From Candidatus Heritagella intestinalis (GTDB lineage Bacteria; Bacillota; Clostridia; Oscillospirales; Acutalibacteraceae), in the NCBI GenBank assembly GCA_904420555.1, contig CAJFVO010000004.1:1-64000 (forward strand): 64,000 nucleotides of DNA, given 5' to 3'. The position numbers were made by a program, and so were the translations under genes. Positions 50,002-57,119 of the stretch are shown piece after piece; position 1 is the stretch's first letter; the number at the start of each line of letters is the position of its first letter. The notes beneath the pieces are model-generated. The model saw only the letters and a program-made list of their open reading frames with translations, was not told the DNA's origin and made no database searches.

Positions 50002-50355
50002 TTACTCGCTGAGATGCTCCATTCCCTGCCCGATAATACTGCGCACGTGGTCGTCGTCCAGGGAATAGAAAATGTTTTTCCCCTCCCGGCGGGAACGCAC
50101 CAGCTTGCTGGTTTTGAGCACCCGCAGCTGATGGGATACCGCCGTCTGGGTGAGCCCCAGCAGCTGGGCCATATCGCAGACACACAGCTCCGCTTCAAAG
50201 AGGGCGTAGAGGATTTTGATTCGGGTGGAGTCCCCAAAGACCTTGAACAGCTCTGCCAGGTCATAGAGGGTCTCATCGGAGGGCATGGCGGCCAGGAGCC
50301 TTTCCACCACTTCTTCATGGACGTTGGTCAATTCGCAGCGCTCTGGTTCTACCAC
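50002..50355 (-). CDS. ArsR/SmtB-family metal-sensing repressor
   Basis: Winged helix with alpha-3 metal motif ELCVCDMA (as in CadC/SmtB/ArsR types) in LCVCDMAQLLGLTQTAVSHQ, RSRREGKNIFYSLDDDHV, and an N-terminal extension with Cys near ERCELTNVHEE, as in CadC/CmtR. The start is GTG 50355: the AAAGGAGAGG site overlaps the upstream in-frame ATG (50373), which has no site of its own. Cd/Zn/Pb-type sensing is likely. No efflux ATPase is adjacent, so its target is elsewhere or it acts alone. Confidence 0.85.
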   Translation of the reverse strand: MVEPERCELTNVHEEVVERLLAAMPSDETLYDLAELFKVFGDSTRIKILYALFEAELCVCDMAQLLGLTQTAVSHQLRVLKTSKLVRSRREGKNIFYSLDDDHVRSIIGQGMEHLSE

Positions 50356-50371
50356 GGGCACCTCTCCTTTC

Positions 50372-50418
50372 ATGTGAATATCGGTTCATATGTTATTCCA
50401 AAATAGCCCCCTTGTCAA
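50372..50418 (-). promoter_or_regulatory. arsR promoter and SmtB-type operator
   Basis: Minus strand: TTGACA (50413-50418), 17-bp spacer, TAACAT (50390-50395). The inverted repeat ATATGAA-N6-TTCACAT (50372-50391) overlaps the -10 and start region, matching ArsR/SmtB operators. Autorepression is expected. Confidence 0.7.
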
Positions 50419-50484
50419 GAGACCAGCCCGCCTAAAAAGAAAGCAGAGAAGGCCGTGGAAGGCTTTCTCTGCTGATTCGTTTGA

Positions 50485-52818
50485 TTAAGCCGCCGGTAAG
50501 CTGTCCTCACTCTCAGGAGGAGTGGGTTCCGGGGAGGGCTCTACGCCGGGTTCCTCAGAAGAGGGGTCATCCGAAGGGGTGGGGGAAGGCGTGGGAGAAG
50601 CCTCCGGGCTGGTGCTGGGGGAAGCGGAGGGCGATGCAGAGGGGGAAGCGCTGGGGCTGGGGGAAGCCTCCGCCTTGTGTTCCTCGTGGCAGATGCCCGG
50701 CACTCGGGAGCTCTGATACCAGCCAGTGGAGGTCTTGGTGCAGTTCTCCCCGGCTAACAGGCCGGATTCCTCACAGTATTCGGCGGAGATCACCGTGGGG
50801 TCGTATTCAAACTGGTATTCCTCCGGGTCCTTGTCCTCCAGCACCCGGGTCATAATGGCCTTCCACAGGCTGATGGGGTCCCGGGTAGAGTAGAGGTGGG
50901 AGGGGGTATCGTAGCCGGACCACACGCCAGCCACCGCATAGGGGGTGCCGCCCACAAACCAGGCGTCCCGGTCGTCATCGGTGGTACCGGTCTTGCCGTA
51001 GACCTCCCAGCCGGAAATGGCGGCCCGCCAGCCGGTGCCGTACTTGCCGTAGACCGGCTCTTCCAGGAGCTTGTGCATGACAGTGGCATCCTCGCTGGAA
51101 AGGACCTGCTCCGGTACGTTGTCGGTGTTGTCCAGGATGCGGTTGCCGTCGTGGTCGTTGACATAATAATAGGTATAGGATTCGTTATACTGGCCGCCGT
51201 TGCCAAAAATCTGATAAGCGGTGGTGATTTCCCGGACGGTCATGCCGCCGTTGAGGCCGCCGATGGCCATAGCCGCCAGCTCGGTGCTGTCGGTCTGGGC
51301 GTTCAGGTTTTGGAAGTGGAGTTTTTCCGTCAGGAAGTTATAGACATTGGTGGGGCCTACCAGATTGGTCAGCTGTACAGCCGCCGTGTTCTGGGACTGG
51401 CCGATGGCCTTGGCTACGGTCATAGTGCCTTCCGGTTCCCGGCCGGCGTTGTTGGGGCCGGGCTCGCCGGGGCCAAAGTAGTTTTCAAAATATTCGTCCT
51501 TGAGGAGGGTGGAATAGTTAATCATGCCCATGTCCATAGCGGTGCCGTATACGCCGATGGGCTTAATGGTGGAACCGGGCTGGCGCTTGGCGTCGGTGGC
51601 ATAGCTGAACCACAGGTTGCCGGTTTTTTCGCCCCGGGAGCCCACAGTAGCCAGTATCCGGCCGCTGTAGTCCATCATCACAAAGCCGGACTGCACGTCT
51701 TCATCGGTACTGTAGTTGTCCTCGTTGGCGTATTCCTCTTCGGCGATTTTCTGGATCTCCGGATCCATAGCGCAGTAGATCTCCAGCCCGCCGTGATAGA
51801 GCATATCCTCGGCCCGGTTTTCATCGAAGTCATAGGCTTCCTGCAGGTCGGCGATGACGTCGTCATACAGGGCCTCAATATACCAGTTCCACACAGAGGA
51901 GCTGTTTTCCTCCTCGCTTTCGGCTTCCTGGCTGTAGCCCACAAACTCCATGTGCTCGGATTTTTCCATGGCCTGGTTGTATTCGTCCTCGGTGATCTTC
52001 CCCTGGTCATACATTTCCCCCAGCACTACCTGCTGGCGCTCCTTGTTGTTTTCAGGGTAAATCAGGGGGTTATACCGGGAGGGGTTCTGGGTAATGCCGG
52101 CAATGGCGGCGCACTCGGCAATATCGCACTGGCTGATGTCCTTGCCGAAATAGAGCTGGGCCGCTGCCTGGACGCCGTTGCAGCCGCTGCCAAAGCTGAC
52201 GATATTCAGATACGCCTCCAGGATCTCATCCTTGGAGTATTCATCCTCCAGCTTCAGGGCCATAAAGATTTCCCGCACCTTGCGCAGCAGGCTCACCTCG
52301 TTTTTGCCGGTGATGTTCTTGACCAGCTGCTGGGTGATAGTGGAACCGCCGCCGCCGTCCTGGCCGGTGAACAGCTTGAATACTGCGCCGAAGGTGGTGG
52401 TCCAGTCCACGCCGTTGTGCTCCCGGAAGCGCTTGTCCTCAATGGCCACAATGGCATCCTTCATGGCCTGGGGGATGTCGGCGAAATTCACCCACACCCG
52501 GTTTTCGGAGCTGTGCAGGGAAAGGTATTCCTCAAACTCCCCGTCCTCGTTCTGTACATAGATAATGCTGCTGTAATCCAGCTTCTGCAAATCCAGGCTG
52601 GGCGCTTCTGTCTGGTTCCCTTCGTTGATGATAAAGGCGACTACAGTGCCCCCAACTACCATACCGGAAATAGCCAGCACCACAAACAGGGTCAAAAGAA
52701 ACTTCCCAAAAGAACGCCAGATGGACTTTGCAGCGGCCGCTGCGCCCCGGGAACGTTCTTTTTTTGTAGGGATAGAACCGGTGTTGGTGTTGTACTTGTT
52801 TATGTCCGTTTTTTTCAC
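50485..52818 (-). CDS. Class A penicillin-binding protein (transglycosylase/transpeptidase)
   Basis: Start GTG 52818 (KKTDINKYNTNTG) chosen behind AGGAG. Cytoplasmic tail, TM about 40-62, GT51 domain (EDKRFREHNGVDW with the catalytic Glu, GGSTITQQLVKN, EAYLNIVSFGSGCNGVQAAA), then a transpeptidase domain with S-x2-K (GSTIKP), S-x-N (SQN), and KTGTT. A Ser/Pro-rich C-terminal tail (about 715-777, SPSPSASPSASP) is probably disordered outside. 777 residues. It polymerises and cross-links peptidoglycan. Divergent from the BofC-like gene. Confidence 0.95.
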   Translation of the reverse strand: MKKTDINKYNTNTGSIPTKKERSRGAAAAAKSIWRSFGKFLLTLFVVLAISGMVVGGTVVAFIINEGNQTEAPSLDLQKLDYSSIIYVQNEDGEFEEYLSLHSSENRVWVNFADIPQAMKDAIVAIEDKRFREHNGVDWTTTFGAVFKLFTGQDGGGGSTITQQLVKNITGKNEVSLLRKVREIFMALKLEDEYSKDEILEAYLNIVSFGSGCNGVQAAAQLYFGKDISQCDIAECAAIAGITQNPSRYNPLIYPENNKERQQVVLGEMYDQGKITEDEYNQAMEKSEHMEFVGYSQEAESEEENSSSVWNWYIEALYDDVIADLQEAYDFDENRAEDMLYHGGLEIYCAMDPEIQKIAEEEYANEDNYSTDEDVQSGFVMMDYSGRILATVGSRGEKTGNLWFSYATDAKRQPGSTIKPIGVYGTAMDMGMINYSTLLKDEYFENYFGPGEPGPNNAGREPEGTMTVAKAIGQSQNTAAVQLTNLVGPTNVYNFLTEKLHFQNLNAQTDSTELAAMAIGGLNGGMTVREITTAYQIFGNGGQYNESYTYYYVNDHDGNRILDNTDNVPEQVLSSEDATVMHKLLEEPVYGKYGTGWRAAISGWEVYGKTGTTDDDRDAWFVGGTPYAVAGVWSGYDTPSHLYSTRDPISLWKAIMTRVLEDKDPEEYQFEYDPTVISAEYCEESGLLAGENCTKTSTGWYQSSRVPGICHEEHKAEASPSPSASPSASPSASPSTSPEASPTPSPTPSDDPSSEEPGVEPSPEPTPPESEDSLPAA

Positions 52819-52898
52819 GTTCCGCCAACTCCTTGCATATCTTCTGTTTTCTGCATATTTTTCCAATCCGTCCTCATACTAACGGCGAGGTGATTGCT

Positions 52899-53306
52899 TT
52901 GAAGAAGCCAAGATTACTGGCCGCCTGCCTGGCAGGGACGGGAATCCTCGCCGTTGCGGCTGTCATCGGCATTTCCCAATTCGCGGGGGTGCAGGCAGAT
53001 CCTTCCTCCCGGTTATCGTCTTATTCTACCGCAAATCCCGATACAAGTCAAGAAAGCGCCTCTTCTGCGGGGAGCTCTTCCCAGGAATCCACCGCCCAGG
53101 CGGCTGCGCCGGAAACCCCCAAATACCGCATTTCCGTTTATAACGGCTATGTGGCGGTATTTTTGGCGGGCCACGAGCTGCCCTGCCAAATTTTAGAGAC
53201 CCGGGTGGATTCCCTGCCGGAATACGACCAGGAGCTGCTGAAAGAGGGCTTGGCGGCCCGGGACGAGCGGGAGCTGAACCAAATGCTCCAGGACTACGAA
53301 AGCTGA
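52899..53306 (+). CDS. BofC C-terminal-domain-like secreted or membrane-anchored protein
   Basis: Start TTG 52899 behind GCGAGGTGATT; 135 residues. N-terminal hydrophobic helix (LLAACLAGTGILAVAAVIGI), a Ser/Thr/Gln linker, then a 60-residue domain YRISVYNGYVAVFLAGHELP, ILETRVDSLPEYDQELLKEG, ending LNQMLQDYES. It resembles the C-terminal domain of BofC, which restrains the SpoIVB protease during sporulation, and is widespread as a short form in Clostridia. Role here is inferred only. Confidence 0.6.
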   Translation: MKKPRLLAACLAGTGILAVAAVIGISQFAGVQADPSSRLSSYSTANPDTSQESASSAGSSSQESTAQAAAPETPKYRISVYNGYVAVFLAGHELPCQILETRVDSLPEYDQELLKEGLAARDERELNQMLQDYES

Positions 53307-53319
53307 AACCGCGGCCAAA

Positions 53320-53360
53320 AGACAAGGGCGCCATCCATAGGGATGACGCCCGTCTTTATG
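53320..53360. terminator. Bidirectional terminator between the BofC-like and SASP genes
   Basis: AAGAC and GGGCG pair with CGCCC and GTCTT around an ATCC/GGAT inner stem; T-rich on both sides. Confidence 0.75.
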
Positions 53361-53374
53361 GCTTTGGGCTTTTG

Positions 53375-53563
53375 TTATTTCATGCCCTCTTCGTACTTCT
53401 GGATCATCTTCTTGACCATCTGGCCGCCCACAGAGCCGGCCTGCTTGGAGGTCAAATCGCCGTTGTAGCCCTGCTTCAGGTTCACGCCAACCTCGGAAGC
53501 AGCTTCCATCTTAAAGCGGTTCAGGGCCTCGCGGGCTTCGGGAACAACGTTCTTGTTGGACAT
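53375..53563 (-). CDS. Alpha/beta-type small acid-soluble spore protein
   Basis: 62 residues: EAREALNRFKMEAASEVGVNL and DLTSKQAGSVGGQMVKKMI are the two conserved SASP helices, including the GPR protease site E-x-A-S-E. Coats spore DNA in the A-form, protecting against UV. Direct evidence of endospore formation. RBS GAGGAG. Confidence 0.97.
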   Translation of the reverse strand: MSNKNVVPEAREALNRFKMEAASEVGVNLKQGYNGDLTSKQAGSVGGQMVKKMIQKYEEGMK

Positions 53564-53699
53564 TTCAATACACTCCTCGTTTTCAAAAGGTTTTGTTCGG
53601 CGTTTGCGTTCATAGTGTGCGCGGGCCGGCGGTTTTTATCACTGACAATTTTTTCAAATTTTGCTTTTTTTCCCCATGTTTTTTAAGATGAGAATTTGC

Positions 53700-54197
53700 C
53701 TACAGCAGATACCCCTCTTCAGGCGGGACGCCGCACAGGATGAGAGCGCCGCACAGGGCCAGCATCCCCTCTGGCTCCAGGGGGGCGGCCATCTTCACCG
53801 GAATTTCCCCGGGTTCCACCGGCTCCCCGGCCAGGGTGGTGACGCCCCGCAGGACGCTGACCGCCCCCTGGGGGAAATCCCAGCTGGAAATGCTCAGGGT
53901 GTCCCGGGAGGAGGCCCCGCAGGTGACGGTGGGAATCCCCGTGCCCTGGAGGGCCCGGAGGCCCTCGGCGCATCCGGCGGGGAGCAAAGCCACCCATCCC
54001 GGCAGCAGGGCGGGCTCCACCGGCCGGCAGAACCCGGACCGGAACAACAGCAGGCCGGGGCCCTGGCGGTCTGGGGGCCAGCCCTCGCCCTCCTCTACCA
54101 GGCAGTTGGGGAGATACCGCCCCAAAACCTCCTTGACCCGGCGGGACGACACTGGCCCGCCTTTCCTGCCGCACAAAAAAATTCGGGTCCGTTCCAT
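53700..54197 (-). CDS. Hypothetical protein between SASP and cwlJ
   Basis: 165 residues starting MERTRIFLCGRKGG. Very Gly/Pro/Leu-rich, GC-rich sequence; phrases such as LLFRSGFCRP, GIPTVTCGASSRDTLSISSWDFPQGAVSVLRG recall the middle part of Mur ligase-like or UDP-sugar domains, but no motif can be secured. RBS is GGGAAAAGGGGGAAGGGT. No TM or signal peptide. Its position inside a spore gene cluster suggests a sporulation role but nothing more. Confidence 0.5.
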   Translation of the reverse strand: MERTRIFLCGRKGGPVSSRRVKEVLGRYLPNCLVEEGEGWPPDRQGPGLLLFRSGFCRPVEPALLPGWVALLPAGCAEGLRALQGTGIPTVTCGASSRDTLSISSWDFPQGAVSVLRGVTTLAGEPVEPGEIPVKMAAPLEPEGMLALCGALILCGVPPEEGYLL

Positions 54198-54343
54198 ACC
54201 CTTCCCCCTTTTCCCAAAATTGGCGGTGATTTCCTTTCGGTAACAGCCTTTCCACCTTCCCCCGGATTATACGGGGGTAGCATTGGCGGGGGAAAGCGCA
54301 TATGGTGGACAGGGAGAGTTTTCCCGGAAAGGAGGCGCTGCAA

Positions 54344-54790
54344 ATGGCGTACACAGATCGGGAGCTTTTTGCCCGGCTCATCCGGTGCGAAGCCGGAGGC
54401 GAGGGGGACGACGGGATGCGGGCGGTGGCTTCTGTGGTGATGAACCGGACCTTTGTCCCCTATGGGGAGTTCCAGCGGGTGAGCGACGGCGGCAATGTCC
54501 GGAATATTATCCAGCAGCCGGGACAGTTCACTTGTATGAAAACACAGGTGGGTGGGAATTACAATCCCCAAAATATCTATAACCAGGACCCGGAGGAAAT
54601 CCACTATGCCATTGCCGACTGGGCCCTGGCGGGGAACACGGCGGCGTCCGTGGGGGATTCCCTGTTTTTCCAGAACCCCTATCAGCCCGTCTGCCCCACA
54701 TACTTTCCCCCTGGCGGCATCGGCGTTTACTACAGCCGAATCAACAACCACTGCTTTTATTCCCCTACGGAAAAATATAAGCAGACATAA
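54344..54790 (+). CDS. cwlJ: CwlJ-like spore cortex-lytic hydrolase
   Basis: 148 residues from ATG 54344 behind AAAGGAGG. SleB/CwlJ (Hydrolase_2) domain: ELFARLIRCEAGGEGDDGMRAVASVVMNRT with the catalytic Glu in RCEAGGEG, then QQPGQFTC and WALAG. No signal peptide, as usual for CwlJ, which reaches the coat with GerQ. The gene is followed 23 bp later by gerQ, the typical partner. Confidence 0.93.
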   Translation: MAYTDRELFARLIRCEAGGEGDDGMRAVASVVMNRTFVPYGEFQRVSDGGNVRNIIQQPGQFTCMKTQVGGNYNPQNIYNQDPEEIHYAIADWALAGNTAASVGDSLFFQNPYQPVCPTYFPPGGIGVYYSRINNHCFYSPTEKYKQT

Positions 54791-54813
54791 CTTTTGGAGA
54801 GAGGAGCTTTTCC

Positions 54814-55248
54814 ATGACGTATCCCAATACCGGCTTCAGCGCCGTATATACCCAGCCCCAGACTGCCGCGAATTCCAATACTGAGGGCTGTCCGGGAGGC
54901 ACCGGGTGCTCCGTGGGGAATGACGCGGGGTTCAGCGCCCTGCCCCAGCTTTCCGGGGCATTCCAGAACCAGATGGTCCCATCCGGCAACGGACAGCAGA
55001 TTATGCCCCAGCAAAACCAGCCCATGGCAGTGAAGCCGGAGAATTTGCAGTATCTCAACGGCTTTATCCGCACCCAAATCGGCAAGCGGGTGACGGTGGA
55101 ATTTTTGGTGGGCACCAACACCCTGACAGACCGTACCGGTATTTTGGTGGGGGTGGGGGCCAACTATATCCTCCTCAACGAGGTGGAGACCGACGACCTG
55201 CTGGCCTGCGACTTTTACAATATCAAGTTTATCCGGTTCTATTATTGA
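54814..55248 (+). CDS. gerQ: Spore coat protein GerQ
   Basis: 144 residues. A low-complexity N-terminal half (Gln/Asn/Gly/Pro-rich, likely cross-linked) and a conserved C-terminal domain LQYLNGFIRTQIGKRVTVEF, LVGTNTLTDRTGILVGVG, ANYILLNEVETDD, CDFYNIKFIRF. GerQ localises CwlJ and is needed for germination with Ca-DPA. Confidence 0.95.
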   Translation: MTYPNTGFSAVYTQPQTAANSNTEGCPGGTGCSVGNDAGFSALPQLSGAFQNQMVPSGNGQQIMPQQNQPMAVKPENLQYLNGFIRTQIGKRVTVEFLVGTNTLTDRTGILVGVGANYILLNEVETDDLLACDFYNIKFIRFYY

Positions 55249-55285
55249 GGCATCCCCTGCCCCGAAAAGGCCGCGGATAAAAGGA

Positions 55286-55315
55286 AATTCGCCCGTCTGG
55301 AAAAGGCGGGCGAAT
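55286..55315. terminator. Hairpin between gerQ and the convergent membrane gene
   Basis: ATTCGCCCG pairs with CGGGCGAAT. The minus strand gives AATTTCCTTTT after the stem, so it most likely terminates the minus-strand gene. Confidence 0.6.
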
Positions 55316-55366
55316 CCGGTATAGAGGGAAAATTTATTTCCTTTACTATAATGAGGTCACATCGGT

Positions 55367-56359
55367 TTAGTATTCAGGGCCATTCTCAGAAGGTTCCTCT
55401 GAAGGGGAAGGAAGAGGCTCCCCGTGCAGGGGGCGCAGGGTGGCCATGTGGTTCCGGAAGGTCTCGCAGGGCATCCGGCCCGGCCCCAGGATAAACCGCC
55501 AGCCCAGCAGGCTGCCCAACACCGTAAAGAGGATGCCGTAGAGGAAGTCCGAGACCACCGCCATGGCGAATTCCGCCTCCGTCATCCACCAGGGCAGCAG
55601 GGAAAAGGCCAGCTGCAGGGGGATTTCATAGCTGGTGACAGCGGCCAGGACGCAGCCCATGGCCAGGAGGGGGGAGAAAACCACCGAAAGGGCAGTGCAG
55701 ATGATTTTTCCCGTGCGGGTAGCGGGGCCTTTCAGGAGCTTATAGCCGAAAAAGGCCAGCACCGGCGGCAGCAGGTAGAGGAGCATCAGGCTGTAACCGG
55801 TGAAGTAGTTCAGGGCAAGCTGGGGGAGCGCCCCTACCAGCAGGCCCAGGATAGCTCCCAGAATACCGGTGACGTAGTTCTTCTTTTCCGGGGTAGTAGT
55901 TGGTTCCTCATAGGTGGCCGGCGGGAATACGCCGGCGGCGCAGGCTTCGTGTACCGGGGCGTAGCGGTCCTGCACCACGCACAGGGAATCGCAGTGGTCC
56001 TGGCCGCAGAAGGGGCAGAAGGTCAGGGGCACCACGCCCAGCATGGAAAACTGCTGGAAGATGACAGACAGCAGGTAGTGGTAGAGCTCCCCGATGTTTT
56101 CCCTGTGGAACCGCAGGGTGCAGGAAACGGAGTCGGGCTTGCAGAGGAGTTTGGAAGCCGTCCGGCGGTTGAGCTGGACGCCCAGGCGCCCCTGCAGGGC
56201 CGCTGGCTGGGGAATGTTGGCGGTAACGGTGACGCGCCACTGGTTTTCAGAGAGGTATTGCAGCAGCACCGGATAACCGTTTTCCATGCCGTAAGCCATG
56301 CGGGCCGTATACGTATATCCCTTGAAACGGGCGAAGTCCTGAAAAATGTCGATGGTCAT
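55367..56359 (-). CDS. Hypothetical protein with Cys motif and five or so TM helices
   Basis: 330 residues. The soluble N-terminal half (about 1-150) contains CPFCGQDHCDSLCVV with potential zinc ligands. About five TM segments follow (YVTGILGAILGLLVGAL, SLMLLYLLPPVLAFFGY, IICTALSVVFSPLLAMGCVLAAV, and two more), ending in an acidic/Ser-Pro tail. I recognise no family. It is convergent with gerQ and 5' to the feo operon on the opposite strand. Confidence 0.65.
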   Translation of the reverse strand: MTIDIFQDFARFKGYTYTARMAYGMENGYPVLLQYLSENQWRVTVTANIPQPAALQGRLGVQLNRRTASKLLCKPDSVSCTLRFHRENIGELYHYLLSVIFQQFSMLGVVPLTFCPFCGQDHCDSLCVVQDRYAPVHEACAAGVFPPATYEEPTTTPEKKNYVTGILGAILGLLVGALPQLALNYFTGYSLMLLYLLPPVLAFFGYKLLKGPATRTGKIICTALSVVFSPLLAMGCVLAAVTSYEIPLQLAFSLLPWWMTEAEFAMAVVSDFLYGILFTVLGSLLGWRFILGPGRMPCETFRNHMATLRPLHGEPLPSPSEEPSENGPEY

Positions 56360-56449
56360 GAAAATCCTCCTGTACGGGGTTTTTCCTTATTTTATCATGT
56401 TTATTGCCGGGGCGCCAGATATTTTTTTCGCCCTTTGGGAAAATCCCCC

Positions 56450-56478
56450 TTGACAAACGGGTTAGATAATGCTAACCT
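56450..56478 (+). promoter_or_regulatory. feo promoter with overlapping operator
   Basis: TTGACA (56450-56455), 17-bp spacer, TAACCT (56473-56478). Operator site 4 fills the spacer and -10, so repressor binding excludes polymerase. Confidence 0.65.
56461..56476. promoter_or_regulatory. DtxR-type operator GTTAG-N6-CTAAC (site 4)
   Basis: GTTAG-ataatg-CTAAC, with outer G/C pairing to GGTTAG/CTAACC. Overlaps the feo promoter. Confidence 0.75.
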
Positions 56479-56489
56479 ATTACTTGCGA

Positions 56490-56505
56490 GTTAGAGATTT
56501 CTAAC
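56490..56505. promoter_or_regulatory. DtxR-type operator GTTAG-N6-CTAAC (site 5)
   Basis: GTTAG-agattt-CTAAC, 29 bp centre-to-centre from site 4, downstream of the predicted start. A tandem arrangement is consistent with cooperative dimers. Confidence 0.7.
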
Positions 56506-56533
56506 CCAACATCATCACAAAGAGGGGTGCAAC

Positions 56534-56746
56534 ATGATGCCGTTGACACTGATGAAAACGGGAGAGAGCCAGACCATTAAACGGATTGGCGGCCGGGAGG
56601 ATACCCGGCGGTTTTTGGAAAACCTGGGCTTTGTCGTTGGCGGGACAGTGACCGTGGTGTCCGAGCTGGGCGGGAACGTCATCGTCAATGTGAAGGATTC
56701 CCGGGTAGCGGTGAGCCGCGAAATGGCCTCTAAAATCATGGTATGA
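56534..56746 (+). CDS. feoA: Ferrous iron transport protein A (first copy)
   Basis: 70 residues, single FeoA (SH3-like) domain: TIKRIGGREDTRRFLENLGFVVGGTVTVVSELGGNVIVNVKDSRVAVSREMASKI. Small cytoplasmic partner of FeoB. RBS AGAGGGGTG. Confidence 0.93.
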   Translation: MMPLTLMKTGESQTIKRIGGREDTRRFLENLGFVVGGTVTVVSELGGNVIVNVKDSRVAVSREMASKIMV

Positions 56747-56833
56747 CGAGCGGGGCTTCGGCTGCGCTTTTCAGACAGAGAGCCTCCGGCGGCTGCCGGG
56801 GGCAGGTTTAGGAATACGGAAGGAGAGAAGGAT

Positions 56834-57055
56834 ATGCAGACATTGAAGCAGGCCCAGGTGGGAAGCACTGTGACCGTGGTAAAGCTCCATGGAGAGGGCG
56901 CTGTCAAGCGGCGCATTATGGATATGGGCATTACCAAGGGCGTTCAAGTCTATATCCGCAAGGTGGCTCCCCTGGGAGACCCGGTGGAGGTAACAGTCCG
57001 CGGGTATGAGCTTTCCCTGCGGAAGGCCGACGCGGAGATGATCGAGGTACAGTAA
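56834..57055 (+). CDS. feoA: Ferrous iron transport protein A (second copy)
   Basis: 73 residues, FeoA domain: MQTLKQAQVGSTVTVVKLHG, VKRRIMDMGITKGVQVYIRKVAPLGDPVEVTVRGYELSLRKADAEMIEV, closer to standard FeoA than the first copy. Two feoA genes before feoB are common in Firmicutes. Confidence 0.95.
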   Translation: MQTLKQAQVGSTVTVVKLHGEGAVKRRIMDMGITKGVQVYIRKVAPLGDPVEVTVRGYELSLRKADAEMIEVQ

Positions 57056-57068
57056 TTTTTGTCCGAGG

Positions 57069-57084
57069 GTTAGATATTTCTAAC
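57069..57084. promoter_or_regulatory. DtxR-type operator GTTAG-N6-CTAAC (site 6)
   Basis: GTTAG-atattt-CTAAC in the feoA-feoB gap, 36 bp before the feoB start. It may act as an internal roadblock in the operon. Confidence 0.7.
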
Positions 57085-57119
57085 TCTCGCAGAATGGATT
57101 TTGAAGGGGGAACTTACCG

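Noticed and set aside
50560-50680. Tandem repeat near the PBP 3' end
   Set aside because: It encodes the Ser/Pro-rich disordered tail; no spacer-repeat structure, so not CRISPR.
50896-52893. 665-codon open frame on the plus strand opposite the penicillin-binding protein
   Set aside because: Antisense shadow; the PBP on the minus strand carries complete GT51 and transpeptidase motifs.
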